A stretch of DNA of 64,000 bases, taken from assembly GCF_018398425.1 (NCBI RefSeq), contig NZ_JADPMV010000002.1:62001-126000 (forward strand). Reading direction: 5' to 3'. The notes under the pieces were generated by a model. That model saw only the letters and a program-made list of their open reading frames with translations. It was not told the origin of the DNA and did no database searches. Origin of the DNA: Pseudomonas lalucatii (GTDB taxonomy: Bacteria > Pseudomonadota > Gammaproteobacteria > Pseudomonadales > Pseudomonadaceae). The stretch's first letter is position 1; the number at the start of each line of letters is the position of its first letter. This document shows, piece by piece, positions 1 to 7,656 of this stretch. The translations under genes and the position numbers were made by a program.

Positions 1-648
1 GCGGCCGAGCAGGTCCAGGCATTCCTGGGTCGGCCCGTCCGGGGCGCAGCCGTAGCCGCTCGGCACTATGCTGCGCGCGCGGTAGCGGCCTGCGGCGTCG
101 GTGACGATGCGCCGGCGCAGGTTGTACTCGCTCTGGCTCTGGTCGAAGAAGGAGTAGTTGCCCTTGGTGTTGGCGTGCCACAGGTCGACCACCGCGCCGG
201 CCACCGGCTGGCCGTCGGTGTCGCGCACCACGCCCTCGAGGAACATCACGGTGGCCTCGGCCAGTTCGCTGCCGTCGTCCATCCGTGCCTGGCCCTCGCA
301 GATCGGCGCGCCGGCCACATACAGCGGGCCCTCGATGGTCCGCGGGGTACCGCCGGTTAGGCCGGCCTCGGCGTCCTTGGCATCCTGCAGCAGGTCAAGG
401 AAGTGCTCCAGGCCCAGGCCCGGCACCAGCAGGCCGAACTCGCTGCGTGCGCCCAGGCGGTTGAGGTAGTCGACCGCGGTCCAGAACTCGTCGTCGCTTA
501 CCTGCAGGTCCTCGATGATCTTCGCCGCGTCGTTGATGATGCGCAGCATGATTTGCTTGACCCGCGGGCTGCCCTGGTCGTTCGTGAGGCCGGCGGCCTC
601 TTCGAAGAATTTCTGGATCTCGGCAGTGTGGGAAATCTTGATAGTCAT
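1..648 (-). CDS. catA: Catechol 1,2-dioxygenase, 3' end outside window
   Basis: The N-terminal 216 codons of an intradiol ring-cleavage dioxygenase, which opens catechol to cis,cis-muconate using non-haem Fe(III). The N-terminal helical linker domain is complete, followed by the beta-sandwich with the segments DLWHANTKGNYSFF and SGYGCAPDGPTQ, which carry the family's iron-binding tyrosines. The reading frame is still open at base 1, just before the usual histidine ligands, so about a third of the usual roughly 310 residues lies outside. The ATG start has GAGGT nine bases upstream. It is the last gene of the leftward ben-cat run, 36 bases after catC. The identification rests on family motifs and on the catB-catC-catA order. 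Confidence 0.95.
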   Translation of the reverse strand, partial: MTIKISHTAEIQKFFEEAAGLTNDQGSPRVKQIMLRIINDAAKIIEDLQVSDDEFWTAVDYLNRLGARSEFGLLVPGLGLEHFLDLLQDAKDAEAGLTGGTPRTIEGPLYVAGAPICEGQARMDDGSELAEATVMFLEGVVRDTDGQPVAGAVVDLWHANTKGNYSFFDQSQSEYNLRRRIVTDAAGRYRARSIVPSGYGCAPDGPTQECLDLLGR

Positions 649-684
649 GACGGTTAACCTCGAGTTGTTGTTATGGCGCCGGGC

Positions 685-975
685 TTAGCGGTCGTCGGAA
701 TGGATCGACGAGGGATGGCGGCACAGGCCGTCGATCTCGATATCCATGTAGGGAAACAGCGGCAGCTGCATCAGGGTGTCGTGCAGCGCCTCGACGCTGT
801 CCACATCGAACAGGCTGTAGTTGGCGTAGTGCCCGGCGATGCGCCACAGGTGGCGCCACTTGCCCTCGCGCTGCAGACGCTGGGCCAGTTCCTTCTCGTC
901 GGCCTTGAGCTGGCTGGCGCGGGCCGGGTCCATGTCCGCCGGCAGTCTTACGGTCATCTTCACGTGGAACAGCAT
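685..975 (-). CDS. catC: Muconolactone delta-isomerase
   Basis: A 96-residue protein of the full length of the small muconolactone isomerase family. It converts (+)-muconolactone to 3-oxoadipate enol-lactone, the third step of the catechol branch. It begins MLFHVKMTVRLP and contains the conserved GKWRHLWRIAGHYANYSLFD segment and the LPLFPYMDIEI segment; members of the family assemble as decamers in the cytoplasm. The ATG is preceded by AGGAG nine bases upstream, and that site overlaps the end of catB, which lies 16 bases away. This points to translation coupled to catB. No enol-lactone hydrolase (catD/pcaD) gene is in the window, so the next step must be encoded elsewhere. Confidence 0.96.
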   Translation of the reverse strand: MLFHVKMTVRLPADMDPARASQLKADEKELAQRLQREGKWRHLWRIAGHYANYSLFDVDSVEALHDTLMQLPLFPYMDIEIDGLCRHPSSIHSDDR

Positions 976-991
976 GGGATCGATCTCCTCG

Positions 992-2113
992 TTAGGGGCG
1001 GCGGAAGAACGCCAGGCGCTCTTCGTCCAGGGTCAGGCCCAGGCCCGGGGTCGCCGGCACCTGCAGGTGGAAGTCGCGGTAGACCGGCGCCTCGCTGACG
1101 ATCTCCTCGGTCAGCAGCAGCGGGCCGAACAGCTCGGTGTGCCAGGTCAGCTGGCGCAGGGTGAGGAAGGCATGGGCCGAGGCCAGGGTGCCGATCGCCC
1201 CTTCGAGCATGGTCCCGCCGTACAGGGCGATGCCGGCGCTTTCTGCGATCTGCGCGGTACGCAGCACGGCACGCGGGCCGCCGTTCTTGGCGATCTTCAG
1301 GGCGAAGATGCTCGCCGCACCGTCGGCCGCCAGGCTGAAGGCGTCCTCGACGCTCTCGATCGACTCGTCGGCCATGATCGGCGCCGGGCTGCGCTGGTTC
1401 AGGCGGATCTGCCCGCCGCGGTTGATCCGCGCGATCGGCTGCTCGATCAGGTCGATGCCGTTGTCACCGAGAATGCGGCAGGCGCGCAGGGCCACCGACT
1501 CGTCCCAGGCCTGGTTGACGTCGACCCGCACGCTGGCCGAGTCGCCCAGGGCCTGCTTGATGGCGATCACATGCTTGAGGTCACGGTTGACCTCGCCGGC
1601 GCCGATCTTCAGCTTGAAGATGCGGTGGCGGCGCGCCTCAAGCATCTGCTCGGCCTCGGCGATGTCCTTGGCGGTGTCGCCCGACGCCAGGGTCCAGGCC
1701 ACTTCCAGGCTGTCGCGCACCCGGCCGCCGAGCAGCTCGCTGACCGGCAGACCGAGGCGCTTGCCCTGGGCGTCGAGCAGCGCGCTCTCCAGGCCGGACT
1801 TGGCGAAGGTGTTGCCCTTGGCCGCCTTGTCCAACCGCTGCATGGCGGCGTTGATGTTGGCCGCGTCCTGGCCGAGCAGCAGCGGGCCGAGGTGGCTGTC
1901 GATGTTCTGCTTGATGCTCTCCGGGCTCTCGTTGCCGTAGGCCAGGCCACCGATGGTGGTGGACTCGCCCAGGCCTTCGATGCCGTCGGAGCAGCGCAGG
2001 CGGATCACCACCAGGGTCTGCTGCTGCATGGTGTGCATCGCCAGCTTGTGCGGGCGGATGGTCGGCAGATCGACGATGATCGCCTCGATGCTTTCGATCA
2101 GGACTTGGCTCAT
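992..2113 (-). CDS. catB: Muconate cycloisomerase
   Basis: A 373-residue enolase-superfamily protein that turns cis,cis-muconate into muconolactone with a divalent metal, usually Mn2+. It has the N-terminal capping domain with ADLPTIRPHKLAMHTM-like sequence, then the barrel with the KLKIGAG lysine motif, the RVDVNQAW metal-ligand strand, LIEQPI and ADES. These are the expected catalytic Lys-x-Lys and acidic ligands. It starts 26 bases after benK, with no room for a separate regulator or much of a promoter. The usual CatR regulator that sits divergently next to catB in several pseudomonads is absent here, so it appears to be read through from the ben genes. Confidence 0.96.
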   Translation of the reverse strand: MSQVLIESIEAIIVDLPTIRPHKLAMHTMQQQTLVVIRLRCSDGIEGLGESTTIGGLAYGNESPESIKQNIDSHLGPLLLGQDAANINAAMQRLDKAAKGNTFAKSGLESALLDAQGKRLGLPVSELLGGRVRDSLEVAWTLASGDTAKDIAEAEQMLEARRHRIFKLKIGAGEVNRDLKHVIAIKQALGDSASVRVDVNQAWDESVALRACRILGDNGIDLIEQPIARINRGGQIRLNQRSPAPIMADESIESVEDAFSLAADGAASIFALKIAKNGGPRAVLRTAQIAESAGIALYGGTMLEGAIGTLASAHAFLTLRQLTWHTELFGPLLLTEEIVSEAPVYRDFHLQVPATPGLGLTLDEERLAFFRRP

Positions 2114-2139
2114 TTCGGCTCAGATTCCGCAGGGTGTGA

Positions 2140-3480
2140 TCAGGAAGCCGCCACCGCAGCACCCGGCGCGGCATTACGGCGGCGCTGGCTGCTGAGGGCG
2201 AACAGGGTCATGGCGACGGCCGCCACTGCGCCCGGCACGGCGAAGGCCATGAAGTTGAGCTGCAGCGGCAGGTTGATACCCATCAGCGCGCCGCCCAGCA
2301 GCGGCCCGACTATGGCGCCGTTGCGGCCGATGCCCGAGGCCCAGCCGAGGCCCGTGGAGCGGATCGACAGGCCGTAGAACTGCGCGGCGGCGGCGTACAG
2401 CAGGATCTGCGTGCCGATGGTGGTGGCGCCGGCGATGAAGATCAGCAGGTAGAGCAGCGCGGGCGCGCTCTTGAAGCCGAGCAGGCTGATGGAGACGGCG
2501 GCGGCGACGAAGAAGGCCACCATCACCTTGCTCAGGTTAAAGCGGTCGCCCAGCCAGCCGCCGAGGATGGCGCCGGCCATGCCGCCGAAGTTCAGCGCCA
2601 GCAGGAACGACAGGCTCGAGCCCAGGCTGTAGCCGGCGCCGGCCATCAGTTTCGGCAACCAGGAACTCAGCGCGTAGACCATCAGCAGGCAGCAGAAGAA
2701 CGCCAGCCACAGGCACAGGGTGCGCAGTGCGCGGCCCTCGCGGAACAGCTCGAACACGGCCACGCCCTGGCCCTTGCCCTCGCTCATCAGCAGCTCGCCG
2801 CTGTCGGCGAGCGCCGCGTCCGGCGCGACCCGCCGCAGGATGGCGCGGGCCTGGGCGTGGCGGCCCTGGCGCACCAGGAAACCGACCGACTCGGGCAGCA
2901 GCCAGAAGATCAGCGGCAGCAGCAGCAGCGGCACCCCGGCGGCGAAGAACATCGACTCCCAGCCGAAGCGCGGCAGCATGTAGATACCGACGCCGGCGGC
3001 CAGCAGGCCGCCCAGCGAATAGCCGCTGAACATCACCGCCACCAGGGTGCTGCGCAGGCGCTTGGGCGCGTATTCGTTCATCAACGCCACGGCATTGGGC
3101 ATCAGGCCGCCGCAGCCGAGGCCGGCGAGGAAGCGGCAGATGCCGAACTCGGTGGGGTTGCTGGCGAAGCCGTTGACGATGGTGGCAGTGGAGAACAGCG
3201 CGAAGCAGATGGCGATGCCCTTCTTGCGGCCGATGCGGTCGGCCAGGGTGCCGAAGGCCAGGGCGCCGAACATCATGCCGAACAGCGCATAGCTGCCCAG
3301 GGCGCCGGCCTCGAGCGGGGTCAGGCCCCACTCCTGCATGATCGCCGGCAGCACCACGCCGTAGATGAACAGGTCATAGCCGTCGAAGATCAGCAGCAGG
3401 GCGCACAGCGCCATGACCATCCAGTGGAAGCGGGTGAAGCCCGCGTTGTCGATGATGTCGTGGACGTCGATTTTGCTCAT
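2140..3480 (-). CDS. benK: Benzoate transporter, major facilitator superfamily
   Basis: A 446-residue inner-membrane protein of the aromatic acid:H+ symporter family. The N-terminus contains the first membrane helix with the DGYDLFIYG motif, followed by the loop motif LADRIGRKKG between helices 2 and 3; about twelve hydrophobic segments follow. The predicted role is proton-driven uptake of benzoate. The start ATG at 3480 is chosen because the protein then begins MSKIDVHDIID like its family, although the frame is open further upstream through benD. It lies 74 bases after benD and 26 bases before catB, between the two halves of the pathway. PcaK- or MucK-like substrates cannot be excluded by sequence alone, but context favours benzoate. 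Confidence 0.93.
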   Translation of the reverse strand: MSKIDVHDIIDNAGFTRFHWMVMALCALLLIFDGYDLFIYGVVLPAIMQEWGLTPLEAGALGSYALFGMMFGALAFGTLADRIGRKKGIAICFALFSTATIVNGFASNPTEFGICRFLAGLGCGGLMPNAVALMNEYAPKRLRSTLVAVMFSGYSLGGLLAAGVGIYMLPRFGWESMFFAAGVPLLLLPLIFWLLPESVGFLVRQGRHAQARAILRRVAPDAALADSGELLMSEGKGQGVAVFELFREGRALRTLCLWLAFFCCLLMVYALSSWLPKLMAGAGYSLGSSLSFLLALNFGGMAGAILGGWLGDRFNLSKVMVAFFVAAAVSISLLGFKSAPALLYLLIFIAGATTIGTQILLYAAAAQFYGLSIRSTGLGWASGIGRNGAIVGPLLGGALMGINLPLQLNFMAFAVPGAVAAVAMTLFALSSQRRRNAAPGAAVAAS

Positions 3481-3554
3481 GGCTCGGGACTCTTTTGTTG
3501 TTGTAGTGCGGGTGCGTCCAGGCGGGTCTATCCCTCGGCGGTCGGCGAGCGGGC

Positions 3555-4331
3555 TCAGCCCAGGTCGCCGCCGCCCACCGGCAAGGTCACGCCGGTGATG
3601 TAGCTGGCTTCGTCGGAAGCGAGGAAGAGGATCGCGCCGACCTGCTCGTCGATGCTGCCGTAGCGCTTCATCAGGCTGCTCTGCACGGTCTGGTCGACGA
3701 TCTGCTGGTACCAGCGCTTGTCCTGCTCGCTCTGTTCGGCATCGTTGCGCGGGATGCGCCGCGGCGGCGCCTCGGTCCCGCCCGGCGCGGTGGCGTTGAC
3801 GCGAATGCCGCGCTCGGCGGTTTCGAACGCCAGGCAGGCGGTCAGCGCGTTGACGCCGCCCTTGGCCGCGCCATAGGGCACGCGGTTGACGCCGCGGGTG
3901 GCGATGGAGGAAACGTTGACGATGGCGCCGCTGCCCTGCGCGAGCATCTGCGGCAGGGCGGCGTGGCAGCACCACAGGGTGGGGAACAGCGAGCGGCGCA
4001 CCTCGGCCTCGATCTCCTCGGCCCGGTAGTGCTCGAACGGCTTGGCCCAGATGGTGCCGCCGACGTTGTTGACCAGGATGTCCAGACGGCCGAAATGCTC
4101 GAGCGCCGCCGCCATCACCCGCTGGCAATCGGCGACCTGCTCGAGGTCGGCGGTCAGGCACAGCAGCGGGCCGACACCCTGCAGCTGCTGGGCCAGTTCA
4201 TGCACCAGCGCGGAGCGGTCGACCAGCACCAGGCGCGCGCCCTCCTCGGCCATGCGCTCGGCCACCCGCCGACCGATGCCCTGGGCGGCGCCGGTGATCA
4301 CCGCGACCTTGTCTTGGAAACGCTTGCTCAT
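3555..4331 (-). CDS. benD: 1,6-dihydroxycyclohexa-2,4-diene-1-carboxylate dehydrogenase
   Basis: A 258-residue short-chain dehydrogenase that oxidises the benzoate cis-diol to catechol with loss of CO2, using NAD+. The nucleotide-binding glycine motif TGAAQGIG is near residues 13-20, the NNVGG motif near 90, and the catalytic Ser followed by Tyr-x3-Lys (YGAAKGG) near 150-165. The C-terminus ends in the family form PVGGGDLG. The usual length of BenD/XylL proteins is about 255-260. It follows benC after 105 bases, a longer gap than elsewhere in the operon, and that gap holds a stable hairpin. Confidence 0.95.
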   Translation of the reverse strand: MSKRFQDKVAVITGAAQGIGRRVAERMAEEGARLVLVDRSALVHELAQQLQGVGPLLCLTADLEQVADCQRVMAAALEHFGRLDILVNNVGGTIWAKPFEHYRAEEIEAEVRRSLFPTLWCCHAALPQMLAQGSGAIVNVSSIATRGVNRVPYGAAKGGVNALTACLAFETAERGIRVNATAPGGTEAPPRRIPRNDAEQSEQDKRWYQQIVDQTVQSSLMKRYGSIDEQVGAILFLASDEASYITGVTLPVGGGDLG

Positions 4332-4389
4332 AACCGACCTCGTTCAGTGCGGGCGCCGCACGCCACCGATGCGCGGCGCGGCAGGCCTC

Positions 4390-4423
4390 TCGAATAAAAC
4401 AGGCCCGCCTACCGGGTAGGCGG
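4390..4423 (-). terminator. Hairpin followed by a T-rich stretch in the benC-benD gap
   Basis: An 8-base perfect inverted repeat (CCGCCTAC at 4405-4412 and GTAGGCGG at 4416-4423) with a 3-base loop. Read in the ben direction it is followed after a few bases by TGTTTTATT, so it looks like a weak intrinsic terminator or an mRNA-stabilising stem inside the operon. Because benD, benK and the cat genes lie beyond it, it could reduce their expression relative to benABC. This is an inference from sequence shape only. Confidence 0.4.
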
Positions 4424-4436
4424 ACCAAAGGAGCTC

Positions 4437-5447
4437 TCAGGCGCTGGCGGCGAACTTCTCGTAGTAGAAGTTCGCAGGCTGGATGCCTTGCTCGCGGATG
4501 TAGTGACTGACCGCCTCGACCATCGGTGGCGGGCCGCACAGGTACACGTCCACTTCACCGTCGTTGAGGTGCTTGGGCTCGATGTGCTGGGTGACATAGC
4601 CCTTCTGTGGGTAGCTGCTGTCCGGGTTGGCCACGCAGGCGCTGAAGCTGAAGTTGGGGATGCGCGCGGCGAAGGCCTCGAGCCTGTCCATTTCCACCAG
4701 GTCGAAGTCGTTGGTCACCCCGTAGATCAGGTGCAGCGGATGGGCGCTGCCCTGCTCGGCGATCTTCTCCAGCATCGCGGTGAAGGGCGCCAGGCCGGTG
4801 CCGCCGGCCAGCAGCAGCAGCGGGCGCTGGATCTCGCGCAGGTAGAAGCTGCCCAGGGGGCCGGCCAGGCTTATGCTGTCGCCGGCTTGCGCCAGATTGG
4901 TCAGAAAGCTGCTCATCAGCCCGCCCGGCACGTTGCGGATCAGGAAGCTGACCTCGCCATCCTTCTGCAGCGTGCTGAAGGAATAGGCACGACTCTGCTC
5001 GCTGCCCGGCACCTTGAGGTTGACGTACTGGCCCGGCAGGAAGCTCAGCTTGGCCAGCGACTCGCCCTTGATCGACAGGGCGATGGTGCTGTCGGAGAGC
5101 TGGCGCACCGCGCTGATCGCCGCCTCGAAGCTGGCCTGCTGGGTCTTGCACAGCTCGGAAGACGCCGGCACGCGGACCACGCAGTCGCTCTGGGCACGCA
5201 TCTGGCAGGTCAGCACATAGCCCTGCTCGGCCTCTTCCTCGCTCAGGGCGTCCTCGACGTAGTCCTCGCCCAGCTCGTAGCGGCCGGCCTCGGCGAAGCA
5301 CTTGCAGGTGCCGCAGGCGCCGTCGCGGCAGTCCAGGGGGATGTTGATGCCCTGGCGGTAGGCGGCGTCGGCGACGGTCTCGCTGGCGTCGGCATCGATG
5401 AAGCGGGTGACCCCGTCTTCGAAATTCAGTGCGATCTTGTGGCTCAT
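4437..5447 (-). CDS. benC: Benzoate 1,2-dioxygenase electron-transfer reductase
   Basis: A 336-residue three-domain reductase that passes electrons from NADH through FAD and a [2Fe-2S] centre to the BenAB oxygenase. The N-terminal plant-type ferredoxin domain has CRDGACGTCKC and a later TCQM cysteine. The FAD-binding domain contains RAYSFS, and the NAD-binding domain AGGTGLAPF and the C-terminal CGPPPM motif. The ATG at 5447 gives MSHKIALNFEDG, the usual N-terminus; an in-frame upstream extension is not family-like. It follows benB after 123 bases that contain a long inverted repeat. Confidence 0.96.
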   Translation of the reverse strand: MSHKIALNFEDGVTRFIDADASETVADAAYRQGINIPLDCRDGACGTCKCFAEAGRYELGEDYVEDALSEEEAEQGYVLTCQMRAQSDCVVRVPASSELCKTQQASFEAAISAVRQLSDSTIALSIKGESLAKLSFLPGQYVNLKVPGSEQSRAYSFSTLQKDGEVSFLIRNVPGGLMSSFLTNLAQAGDSISLAGPLGSFYLREIQRPLLLLAGGTGLAPFTAMLEKIAEQGSAHPLHLIYGVTNDFDLVEMDRLEAFAARIPNFSFSACVANPDSSYPQKGYVTQHIEPKHLNDGEVDVYLCGPPPMVEAVSHYIREQGIQPANFYYEKFAASA

Positions 5448-5497
5448 GGCACACCTCGCTTGGCAGTGGTTACACGCGGTTGCGGACTTTCTTGGCA

Positions 5498-5550
5498 CGG
5501 GCTCGCCCAACGGGAAGCCGAGTGGCTCCCCTGCCCTGGATGCGAGCCCG
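5498..5550. repeat. Nine-base inverted repeat in the benB-benC gap
   Basis: CGGGCTCGC at 5498-5506 and its exact complement GCGAGCCCG at 5542-5550 enclose 35 bases that can themselves fold. It lies wholly between the benB stop and the benC start. Such stems in operon gaps often protect the upstream mRNA or come from palindromic repeat families; I cannot tell which applies. There is no T-run, so it is not a typical terminator. Confidence 0.45.
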
Positions 5551-5570
5551 CACCGGCTCCGAACGGGTAA

Positions 5571-6059
5571 TCAGATGTGGTAGACGTCGATGACCTGACG
5601 CACGTAGTCGTTCTTCAGCACCACCTTCTTGGCCTTGATCAGCGGGCTGTCGCCACGCACGTCGAGGGTGTAGAAGCTGGTGCCGAAGTAGCTGTCCACC
5701 GTCTTGTAGCGGAAGCTCAGGGTGTGCCAGTTGAAGCGCAGCTTGCACAGCCCGTCGGCCTGCTCGAGGATCTCGATGTTGCTGATGTTGTGCGAGGTGC
5801 GGGTGTCCGGGATCGTGGCGCTGGAACGCTCGGTCTTGATGCGGAAGACCCGGTCCTCCAGGCCGCCACGGTTGCCGTACCAGATCAGCGAGATTTCGCT
5901 CTGCGGGTCCTCGGTCAGCTCGTCGTTGTCGTCCCAGGACGGCATCCAGAAGCTGGCGTCGACGGCGTACAGCTCCAGCCAGCTGTCCCACTCCTTGTCG
6001 TCCAGGTAGCGCGCCTCGCGGTAGAGGAAGTCACGCACGGCGTCATAGGAAATGCTCAT
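5571..6059 (-). CDS. benB: Benzoate 1,2-dioxygenase small subunit
   Basis: A 162-residue beta subunit of the ring-hydroxylating dioxygenase family, with the cone-shaped NTF2-like fold that supports the alpha-subunit trimer. Recognisable segments are FLYREARYLDD, the WDDNDELTEDP segment and the C-terminal NDYVRQVIDVYHI. The ATG at 6059 shares its A with the benA stop codon (TGATG), indicating translational coupling for an equal subunit ratio. A GTG one codon earlier is possible but less likely. The subunit has no redox centre of its own. Confidence 0.96.
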   Translation of the reverse strand: MSISYDAVRDFLYREARYLDDKEWDSWLELYAVDASFWMPSWDDNDELTEDPQSEISLIWYGNRGGLEDRVFRIKTERSSATIPDTRTSHNISNIEILEQADGLCKLRFNWHTLSFRYKTVDSYFGTSFYTLDVRGDSPLIKAKKVVLKNDYVRQVIDVYHI

Positions 6060-7417
6060 CACGCACCCTCCACGTGAATCAGTTGCTCTTGTTCCTTGCG
6101 CAGCGCCGCGATCATGGTGCGCTGCCAGTACTGATGCTGCAGCACGAACAGGCCTTCATCCTCGGTGCGCACGCCGCTCAGCAGGGGCTTGAGTTCGATC
6201 TCCTCGGCGGCCTGGTCGGCGCCCTCGATCCAGTGCTCGGCGCCGCGCGACATGTCGTTCCAGCCGCGGCTGCCCTGGTAGCCCAGCTGGCAGGAGCGGA
6301 ACTCTTCCAGGTCGTCCGGGGTGGCCATGCCGCTGACGTTGAAGAAGTCCTCGTACTGGCGGATGCGCTTGGCCCGGGCATCGCTGCTCTCGCCCTTGGG
6401 GGCGATGCAGTAGATGGTGATCTCGGTCTTGTCCACGGAGATCGGCCGGGCGATGCGGATCTGCGAGCTGAACTGGTCCATCAGGTAGACGTTGGGGTAC
6501 AGGCACAGGTTGCGCGAGTTCTCGATCATCCAGTTGGCCCGGGCCTGGCCGAACTCGCCGGCCAGCTGGTCACGGCGCTCGTACAGCGGACGATCCTCGG
6601 GGTTGGCCCAGCGGGTCCAGAGCAGCAGGTGGCCCTTGTCGAAGGAGTAGAAGCCGCCGCCGTTCTTGGCCCAGCTGCCGGCGCTCATGGTCTTGATCTC
6701 TTCACCGGACTCGCGCTGCTTGCGCTGCTGCTGGGTGGCGGCGTAGTTCCAGTGCACGGAGCTGACGTGGTAGCCGTCGGCGCCGTTCTCGGCGGTCAGC
6801 TTCCAGTTGCCCTCGTAGATGTAGCTGCTCGAGCCGCGCAGCACTTCCAGGCCGTCCGGCGACTGGTCGACGATCATGTCGATGATCTTCGCCGACTCGC
6901 CGAGATGCTCGACCAGTGGCGGCACGTCCGGGTTGAGGCTGCCGAACAGGAAGCCGCGATAGGACTCGAAGCGCGCGACCTTGGTCAGGTCGTGGGAGCC
7001 GTCGCAGTTGAAGCTCGCCGGGTAGCCGGCCTCCTTGGGGTCCTTGACCTTGAGCAGCTTGCCGGAGTTGTTGAAGGTCCAGCCGTGGAACGGGCAGGTA
7101 TAGGAGCTCTTGTTGCCGGTCTTGTGCCGGCACAGCATGGCGCCGCGGTGGCTGCAGGCGTTGAGGAAGGCGTTCAGCTCACCGTCCTTGTTGCGCGCGA
7201 TGAAGATCGGCTGGCGCCCCATGGTGGTGGTGAGGTAGTCGTTCTTCTCGGGGATCTGGCTCTCGTGAGCGAGGTACAGCCAGTTGCCCTCGAAGATGTG
7301 CTTCATCTCCAGGTCGAACAACCGCGGATCGGTGAACATCTCCCGCTTGCAGCGGTAGAGGCCCTTGTCCTTGTCTTCTTCAAGCAGGCTATTGAGGTAT
7401 TCGAATCCCAGGGTCAT
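6059..7417 (-). CDS. benA: Benzoate 1,2-dioxygenase large subunit
   Basis: A 452-residue alpha subunit that dihydroxylates benzoate at carbons 1 and 2. The Rieske [2Fe-2S] ligands are visible as C88-x-H90 and C108-x2-H111 (ACSHRGAM and CPFHGW). The mononuclear iron site carries DGYHVSSVH near residues 213-222, and a distal acidic ligand falls in the C-terminal third. Length and sequence fit BenA/XylX. The ATG has GGAG eight bases upstream, and an XylS/BenR-type promoter lies 37-100 bases upstream. It is the first structural gene of the leftward run ending in catA. Confidence 0.97.
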   Translation of the reverse strand: MTLGFEYLNSLLEEDKDKGLYRCKREMFTDPRLFDLEMKHIFEGNWLYLAHESQIPEKNDYLTTTMGRQPIFIARNKDGELNAFLNACSHRGAMLCRHKTGNKSSYTCPFHGWTFNNSGKLLKVKDPKEAGYPASFNCDGSHDLTKVARFESYRGFLFGSLNPDVPPLVEHLGESAKIIDMIVDQSPDGLEVLRGSSSYIYEGNWKLTAENGADGYHVSSVHWNYAATQQQRKQRESGEEIKTMSAGSWAKNGGGFYSFDKGHLLLWTRWANPEDRPLYERRDQLAGEFGQARANWMIENSRNLCLYPNVYLMDQFSSQIRIARPISVDKTEITIYCIAPKGESSDARAKRIRQYEDFFNVSGMATPDDLEEFRSCQLGYQGSRGWNDMSRGAEHWIEGADQAAEEIELKPLLSGVRTEDEGLFVLQHQYWQRTMIAALRKEQEQLIHVEGA

Positions 7418-7453
7418 GGCCGTGGCTCCGTTGTTATTGTTTCAACGTGGTTA

Positions 7454-7517
7454 AGGCTACGAGCCCGGCTTGTCGGACAATATCCGCTTTGTGCACGACC
7501 GCTATCCGTTTTCTGCA
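7454..7517 (-). promoter_or_regulatory. benA promoter with two BenR/XylS half-sites
   Basis: On the minus strand the half-sites TGCAGAAAACGGATA (7503-7517) and TGCACAAAGCGGATA (7481-7495) both match the XylS-family consensus TGCA-N6-GGNTA exactly. They are direct repeats 22 bases apart. The proximal site is followed by 21 bases and then TAGCCT (7454-7459), a plausible -10; in the TOL plasmid Pm promoter the same spacing to TAGGCT is 21 bases. No -35 box for sigma-70 is visible, as expected for this activator-dependent promoter type. Control by BenR is inferred from these matches and from the adjacent benR. Confidence 0.85.
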
Positions 7518-7532
7518 GGCCGCAGAAAACGG
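7506..7532. repeat. Perfect inverted repeat overlapping the distal BenR site
   Basis: CCGTTTTCTGC (7506-7516) and GCAGAAAACGG (7522-7532) form an 11-base perfect stem with a 5-base loop. One arm is part of the distal BenR half-site. The other arm, on the plus strand, extends to CGCAGAAAACGGCTA (7521-7535), which matches the half-site consensus except for its first base. The element lies between the end of benR and the benA promoter, so it could be an extra inverted BenR site, the benR terminator (no T-run seen), or both. Confidence 0.55.
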
Positions 7533-7656
7533 CTATCCCGGCAGGCGAACGGTCACGCGAAAGCCGCCAGGGCGCGCGCGGCAGAACACAGGGGGAGGAC
7601 TCAGGAGGTCAGGGAGGAAGATCGAGGCGTGGCGCAAGAACGCGCCGCGCCGGCCA

